Below are positions 57,772-64,000 of a stretch of DNA of 64,000 nucleotides, one piece after another. A program made the position numbers and the translations under genes. The notes under the pieces are model-generated. The model was not told the DNA's origin and did no database searches. It saw only the letters and a list, made by a program, of their open reading frames with translations. This DNA is from Voacanga thouarsii. Taxonomy: Eukaryota; Streptophyta; Magnoliopsida; Gentianales; Apocynaceae. The stretch lies in contig JANUWF010001481.1 of assembly GCA_026120185.1 (NCBI GenBank), positions 2,733,001 to 2,797,000 on the forward strand, written 5' to 3'. The first letter of the stretch is position 1. Every line of letters begins with the position of its first letter.

Positions 57772-58378
57772 TCAAAAGTCATCGTCGTCATCATCATGGT
57801 CATCATTACCAGCTCTGCAACTGGAAGATGCACCAGTAACGTGTTGGATCAAAGTGGCCAACTTCTGATCTTGGACATCCTGGCGGTGTTGAATGTCAGC
57901 AATGGAATCATAGAGTTGGAGGAGGGTAGTCATCTGGCTCTCCATCTGTGCCTCCATTCATGCCTCAAAATGTGCATGAACGAGAGCTAGTGGCACGAGG
58001 GGCTGGTCTAGCAGGGGGCTCCTCTTCCTCCTCCTCATCAAGGGGAAGCTCCTCCCTACTGGGGTACTACACCTCATATGGCCTCTTCTACTTTTTGGCC
58101 CTCTCATTAGAGCAATATCCACACTGAACCAAAGTATGCTCCGTTATGAGGTCGCAGTTAGTAGTGGGCTCACTCAATTCTCCATCCTGGCATACTCCAA
58201 AGTCTCTTAAAATACGCATAATAACAAAAGAAAATTTGAGAGCTTTAACTACAATGTTAGAGGCCACAACCTGTCTCGTGGACTTAATGATAATTGGAAT
58301 ATGGGGAATAGGCTCACAGCTCCTCATCTTATCTATAATATAAAGGCCAAGTAACCTAGACTCATTGAAGTCACTAGT
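57772..58378 (-). pseudogene. Athila extra ORF ('env-like'/plant transposon protein), C-terminal part
   Basis: Reading down from 58378: TSDFNESRLLGLYIIDKM, then VASNIVVKALKFSFVIMRIL and RDFGVCQDGEL, which fit the second half of the 'putative plant transposon protein' region found after pol in Athila elements. It ends in an acidic stretch, a helix with coiled-coil character (QMESQMTTLLQLYDSIADIQ, HRQDVQDQKLATLIQHV) and a run of Asp. Two frame breaks near 58090 and 57960. LTR H separates it from its first half. The role of this protein is not established. Confidence 0.62.
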
Positions 58379-61300
58379 TGTAACACCCCGCAACCTAGGC
58401 CGGCCAGGGCCGGGGATGTCGCCCCATCCAAAGGACAAGGGGTATTTATAACTAGGTCACACAAATAAAATAGCGGAATAAAATTAATAACTTAAAATTT
58501 ATTACATCCCAAGAATAAATCCATGAATTCCCAAAACAAATCCATAAGTAAAATTATCCACTCTCAACTCCCCAAAGCAACACATAAAAATAAATGACAA
58601 CATTCTCTTCTAAGGCAGATAACACTAGCTACTCATCCCCACAGTAGGATCAACCTGAAATCAAGGTAAAAAGGTGATGAGACAGAAATCTCAATAAGTC
58701 CGTGTGTGCTTTGAGTATCCAGTGGAAATAGTTCGTGAATGCAAGGTATAAAACCTTTATAAGAGAAATATTGGCAAGCAATAAACATTAGTCAAAAGCA
58801 AGAGTGGTGCTTTGGCTTTTCTAACCATACATAATTAATAAAATCAATCACTCAAAAGAAATGATCATGCGTTACTACACGTTGGGCCCCATAACCAGTC
58901 AGAATGCCACACTTTGTGCACACTGACAAAAGGTAGGTGATCGTTCTACCGGGTAAGATACTTCTCCTTCTTTATACCCAAACAACAATCGGGTGTCTAT
59001 TCTGGCAAAACATAGTCACTTAACTGAAAAATAAACAACTTCTAGCTTGGACCGGCACGACTTACTGGACTAACATCTTATCCGGGAAGGACTCACCCCT
59101 CAGAGGTGGCCACCTACTGAGAGACTCACCCTAACCCTTCAAAGACTAGTCCTAGCAGTCCATTCTTATTGAGTACTCAACGTAACGTAACCTACTTGGG
59201 AAAATGAACAAACCATAGTTCCACATGAAAATGGCAATTGAGGGTCTCCAAAGTCTTTGTCAAAATCAGTTTTGGAAAGAGTTTTGAGTTTGAGTAAATC
59301 TGCTTATGGGTTTTTAAATAATCTGTTTGACTGAAATAAGAAAGGAGTCAAACCTCAATTGACTTACAGAAATGAGTGTCCATGCACTCTACGTTTGGCT
59401 TGCCATAATAAATATTTTACATCAAGTTTTATGCAGGAGCTTACCTGATTCTTGCTCACAAATAAGGTCTCCAATAGCTGACCTAACCCCACATGGGCAA
59501 ATACAAACCACAATCAAACTCAAGCCAAAATCTACTTTTTCAATTTAAAATAACTCAACTCATTTCTACCATGATCCTAGTGTCCCAAGCTTTAAGGCTA
59601 AACAATAAATAAATAGGTTTATAAGCTAAGCCTAATTTGATATTTAAAATAATTAAGGTTTTGGGAAATAAGTACCAATAAGTTGATGGTTTAAATGTTG
59701 CTAAGAAAAATTTAGAGTTTATTTGATGAAGAGTCCTATGTGGTACTAGGTAAAATATTGATTTATTAATAATTTAGTTGTTAGAAAATAATTGATAACT
59801 AAAATTAGTTGAAAATAAATTTAATGAGTCTTGCTTGAAAAATAATAAATAAATTTTTAATGGGTTTTGATTAAAGATAATAATTAAATTTTTAGTAATA
59901 AATATTTTACTAATTATGATTATTTCCATAAAAAGTTTTAGTTGATTTCATTATTTTATATAATATCTACATATATATATATATATATTTATTTTTCTAG
60001 CAAAAGCTATTATTTATTTGACTAAAATATCCTTATTATATATAATAATCCAAATCTACCCCTCCTAAGGGTTTTTCAAAATTACTAGCAAAATCATATT
60101 ATGAAATATTTTATTCATGAAATAAAAATTAGCTTAGGGACAACTAGGTCATGATCATATTTCTATGGCTAACTACAATCATGAACATATACAATCCTTC
60201 AATTCATCAACTCATCCAAATCATGCATATAAGCATAGATCTAGACTTACTAAGGCATAATCTAACATTTACTAGCATAAATATAATCATGGCTTTAATA
60301 ATCACACAAGAATATAAATCCTATTCATCATAGATGACATAATCTCTAGCATACTTGATCATGGAGACATGAATTAAACCTCAAAACATCATACAATTAA
60401 CCAAGATAATCCCTTCATGCATAAATCCCATCTCCATCATATTCATACATATATTCATTCTTCAATCTCAACTCATCACAACAATATATACTCAAACCCC
60501 ATTCATGATTCATCTTCTATCAACATCATCCTAGAGGCAGGAATCTAGAATTTAAAAGAATGGTTAAAAAGACTTACTTGATTGATGAAAACCTTTAAGG
60601 AGTTTCGAATGAATCTCAACTCCTAGATGACTAGATCCGTGCAAGGAAGATGGAGAAAGTATGGCCACGGAGAAGAAGCCATTCGGCCAAGAGAGAGTGA
60701 GGTTCGGCCCAGAGAGAGAGAGACCATTAGCATATTTATTCATATATATTCATTAGAGATCAAGATTAGAGAAGATGAAGTTGATAGAACAACCCTACCT
60801 TGAAAGTGTTCTTGAGCCTTCACAAAACTTCTGGTTTTTTATCCAAAAGAGCAAGTTGGATTTGAGAGTTTGATGTTAAAAATGGTGTGAATAGACTCAC
60901 AGTAGTGAATAGATGAAATTTAGAGTTTTTAGAAGAAGTTTGGTGTGATTTGGAGAGGTATTAGACAAAAGGAAGGAGTAGGTGTTCTTGGTGTGCTATG
61001 TGTTCTTGAAGGTTGAAGAGAGTAGATAGGTTTTGTTCAAGGCTACCTGAATTTCTCTAGGTTTAGGGCTGGTCGAATTATTTGTAGGGTTTGGTAGATG
61101 ATTTTTTCGTTTGGAAGGGAAAAGGAAAGGCTAGTTGTTGAAATCCTTGAAGAATATTTTTGGGAAGCAAATTTGGAAACAAGAATATTTTTTATTGTTG
61201 GAGAGCTTTTGGGAAGCTGCCATGGCCGAATTTTTGTGCAGAGTTTCGGCTGGATGAAAGCTGGTTGAAGGAGGCTAAGGGTGGCTAAAAATTAGGAGTA

Positions 61301-62650
61301 TAATGGTGAAGGGAAGGTCTGGTTGTTTGAGGGATATTTTATGGAAAGTTGTTAAATTATGGCGGCTGGAATTTTGGTAACTAATCAAGCATGATTGCAG
61401 TAATTTTTTTGGAAAGATTTTTGGGCAGCCATGTCTAAATTTCGTGCAGGAGCTTGGCAAAGACAATGGAGCTCTGATCATGGATGCTTAAGAGTGGTTT
61501 GTGCAGAAAAAATGGTGAAGGTTTCAGATAAGGCTGAAAGAGAACAAAGCTGGAAATTGTGTTCAGTGATTTCGCAAGTTTGAAGGAAAATTTTGGGCAG
61601 ATTTTTCTGCCATTGTTTAGTTAGTTTGCAGAGGGTTTGAGGGGGTATTTATAGGTCTTTCAAGGCTGGTTTCTAGCCTTCTTCATGGAGGAAAAATGTG
61701 GCTAAGGATCTGGAAAAAAAACTAGAAGAAAATAGCTTGGTTTGAACTCACCTATGCTGCGATTTTGCCCAGAAAATTTTCTGGTTTTGCACAGCTTTTG
61801 TGCAGTTCGAAAATGGCCAGAAATATTCAGGTTTCAAGCTGATCAAAATGGCCATTTTCTGGCAGCATTTGGGAAGGAATAATGGCTAAGAATTTCGACA
61901 CCTTGAAGGCACAAGAAGCTGGAAAATTTCAGTCCAATGCATGAAGGAAAATGAATCTAGCTAGAGTGAAGTTTTAGAGAGTTCACTAGGGAAATTAATT
62001 CGCTTGAAATCCTTCCCCCTCTTCCATGGTTTCGGTCCACAAGATGTCTTTCTCTAAGACATTTTGAACCTTCAAAGCCACAACATATTGCTGGAATTTT
62101 CCTAGAATAAAATTGGCTTGAACAAATTGAACAAACTAATGAATTGAGAGATGGGAAAAATTAAGGATCAAGAGGAAATGAATTCCCCTTAGGAATTTTG
62201 TGTAGAGCAAAAGAATAGGATTAGGATACTCCTATCATGTCTCTCTTAGAACAACATCTCTACCTCATTCCAAAGCACCTAAGGCCGAAAATTCCACTTC
62301 CCAAGCAAAAATAAAATTTAATCATTCTAAAGCTCCCATAATGGAATTTGAACCCAATACCTCAAAAATTAATTCTAAGGCTCTAACCACTAAATCAGAA
62401 CAACTCTTGTTCTTATTTTCCCTCTAAAAATATTTTCCTATTCAATCCTCAAGCTATCTCTCTTTTCCACCTCAAGCAAAAAATTACTATTTTGCCCTTC
62501 TCACTCAATAATCATAATCAAGCCCACTAGACCATAAAACACAAATTCAATGCACACAAAATCATATAAAAATATATTTAAATATGCAATGAAATATGAT
62601 GTGCATCCCAACCCCCTTACTCTAAAGTTGGTTTTGACTGGGGTTTCACA
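58379..62650 (-). mobile_element. 4.3 kb gypsy-type solo LTR H
   Basis: CTAGT at 58374-58378 and 62651-62655 is a perfect duplication. 4272 bp, TGTGAAACCCC (62650, minus) to GGTGTTACA (58379). It is uninterrupted and provides the empty-site reference for G in F and the length reference for the family. A TA tract lies at about 59968-59988. Its short open frames match nothing. Confidence 0.95.
62341..62403 (-). repeat. tRNA-derived segment in LTR H
   Basis: Box B GGGTTCAAATTCC (62343-62355, minus) and a decayed box A TGATTTAGTGG (62387-62397). Third copy of the segment at the same LTR position. Confidence 0.55.
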
Positions 62651-63254
62651 CTAGTCTTGTGATAGACATTGAAAGCAAAGATATAAACTAGGGCATGTCA
62701 CTGAGCCTCGGGTCATTGTTGGAGTAATATTGTTATTGACCTGTTTCCCCTTTTCTCCTTATACGAAAACTAGCCCTTACAACTCCTACATCCTAGGTAA
62801 GCTCAGATATGATCTTTTGGTTATTATGGTCCACAGCTATCCATGGTTCCTCATCCTGGATTCCTAAAATTTTGGCTACTCTAGCCCTATCAAACTTAAT
62901 GGGAATCCCTTTGACCATGGTGGACATGACTTGGAGAGTATTTTTCTTTTTGTCCTGCATGTTAGCATAAAATTCTCTCACACGCACAGGACAATAAGAA
63001 CCTTAAATTCTAATGATAGGCTCCCACCCCAAGTTCCTAAACATAGTAGAAAACTGTATAGAATTGTCTAAAGATGGCTTGTATTACTTTTCTGCTATAA
63101 TTTTATTATGTTGGTACTTGTCATACCAGATTTGGCACATAGAATCAGAAAATTTGGTAGGTTGGGTAGGTAAAGGCTTGAAGGAAGGTGTAGATGAAGA
63201 TGCCTCTCGAGATCTCTTAGCCCCCGGTGCTAACCCTCTAGGTCGTCTAGACAT
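62651..63254 (-). pseudogene. Athila extra ORF, N-terminal part
   Basis: The ATG at 63252-63254 starts MSRRPRGLAPGAKRSREASS, a basic N-terminus. After one in-frame TAA (63003-63005) the same frame gives VRVREFYANMQDKKKNTLQV and VKGIPIKFDRARVAKILGI, the characteristic 'VREFYANL...V.G..I.F....I...LG' block of the putative plant transposon protein domain. Further stops follow before LTR H at 62650. Its continuation is 57772-58378. The matching pol would lie beyond 63543, under or past LTR J. Confidence 0.72.
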
Positions 63255-63542
63255 GATGGGAAGATGAAGAAAGATGATAAAAACAGAAAAATATGGGGCT
63301 CTTAAGTCACTTTTTACAACAAATGTTCAACTCTCAACTATCTCACAACTACCACACCATGCAACACCACCACCACTCAACACAAAACACCGCAAGGTAA
63401 TTTGTAAACACCACTTAATGCCCTCCAACAAACCTGCTAGAAAATAAGACATATGCCAATCCAAACACCTTATCAACTAGCTTGATCATATCCAAAATGT
63501 TCAATATTACTTAAGGAAATCATATTCAACTTAGAATCACAA
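63255..63542. other. spacer between the Athila ORF and LTR J
   Basis: AT-rich, no gene. Probably the 5' non-coding side of the extra ORF of the Athila-like element. Confidence 0.45.
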
Positions 63543-64000
63543 TGTAACACCCCACTACCTAGGCCCGCAGGGCCGGGGATGTCATCTCGTTCGAAGGACA
63601 AGGGGTCTTTATAACTAGGTCACACAAATAAAATAGCGGAATAAAAATAATACGTTAACTTAAAATTTATTACAACCCAAGAATAAATCCAAGAATACCA
63701 TAAACAAATCCATAATAAAATTTATCCACTTTCATCTCCCCAAAGCATTACACAAAATAAATCTATCAGAAAGTCTTCCAAGGCAAGCAATATCTAGCTA
63801 CTCATCCCCACACAGCAGGATCGACCTAAAATCATGGTAAAAATAGTGGTAAGACAGAAATCTCAATAAGTCAGTGTGTGCTTTGAGTGTCCAGTGGAAA
63901 TAGTTCGTAAATGCAAAGTATAAAACCTTTATAAGAGAACACTGGCAAGCAAAAAACATTAGTCAAAATCAAGAGTGGTATTTTAGCTTTTCCAACCATA
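63543..64000 (-). mobile_element. 4.3 kb gypsy-type LTR J, partial
   Basis: It begins TGTAACACCCCACTACC on the plus strand and matches the same end of F (40479) and H (58379). It runs off the window, so it may be a solo LTR or the LTR of a full element. Its duplication (CACAA at 63538-63542 would be one copy) cannot be checked. Confidence 0.9.

Noticed and set aside
1..64000. CRISPR arrays, bacterial operons, rRNA genes
   Set aside because: No regularly spaced short repeats, no bacterial gene arrangement and no rRNA sequence are seen. The repeats present are LTRs and microsatellites.

Overview
The window looks like plant nuclear heterochromatin, probably from a eudicot. It is strongly AT-rich and made almost entirely of nested, decayed LTR retrotransposons. 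I found no intact host gene, no rRNA gene and no convincing functional tRNA gene. The plant assignment rests on Ty3/gypsy elements with a chromodomain remnant (Tekay/Del-like) or an Athila-like organisation, on Ty1/copia elements with tRNA-iMet-type primer sites, and on a degraded plant mobile domain (PMD) coding region. Species and chromosome cannot be told from the sequence.

Left half (1-38600). A gypsy chromovirus (element A, +) begins in its 5' LTR at the window edge. It carries a gag/pol full of stops, and its ~3.8 kb 3' LTR is split at 6913/33709. The splitter is a copia element (C1, +, 6914-33703, target-site duplication GTTAG). C1's gag is split by a second copia element (B, -, 11203-22496, TSD ATTAA). 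B's pol is split by a solo LTR (b, 16023-19507, TSD TAAAC), which is itself split by another solo LTR (c, 17477-19199, TSD TGAGA). C1's 3' LTR holds two more solo LTRs: d (26717-28431, TSD GGAAT) and the 4.3 kb LTR e (28808-33116, TSD GCCTG). A seems to lie inside an older gypsy element K, of which a gag-protease piece, an integrase tail and a 3' LTR remain (36339 to ~38600).

Right half (38600-64000). A PMD pseudogene (+) is split by a 4.3 kb solo LTR F (-, 40479-53086, TSD TAGCT/TAGTT). Inside F sits an Athila-like gypsy element G (41850-50104, TSD AGAGT). G's right LTR is normal for its minus-strand pol, but its left terminus is a 571 bp LTR piece in the opposite orientation, so both outer ends are U3 ends. 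Further right are a second Athila-like element I (gag, primer site, LTR, polypurine tracts, and an extra 'env-like'/plant-transposon-protein ORF), a third 4.3 kb solo LTR H (58379-62650, TSD CTAGT) splitting that ORF, and the start of a fourth copy J (63543 to the edge).

No genes work together here as a pathway. The biology of interest is how the elements were made and arranged. Most notable are the U3-to-U3 provirus G, a ~486 bp snap-back inverted duplication inside B's 3' LTR, a GC-rich module shared between the G LTR and the copia B leader, a tRNA-derived segment carried by the 4.3 kb LTR family, and an LTR that has a polypurine tract on one side and a primer site on the other. Coordinates of decayed domains are approximate. 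Percentages are by-eye estimates over short stretches.
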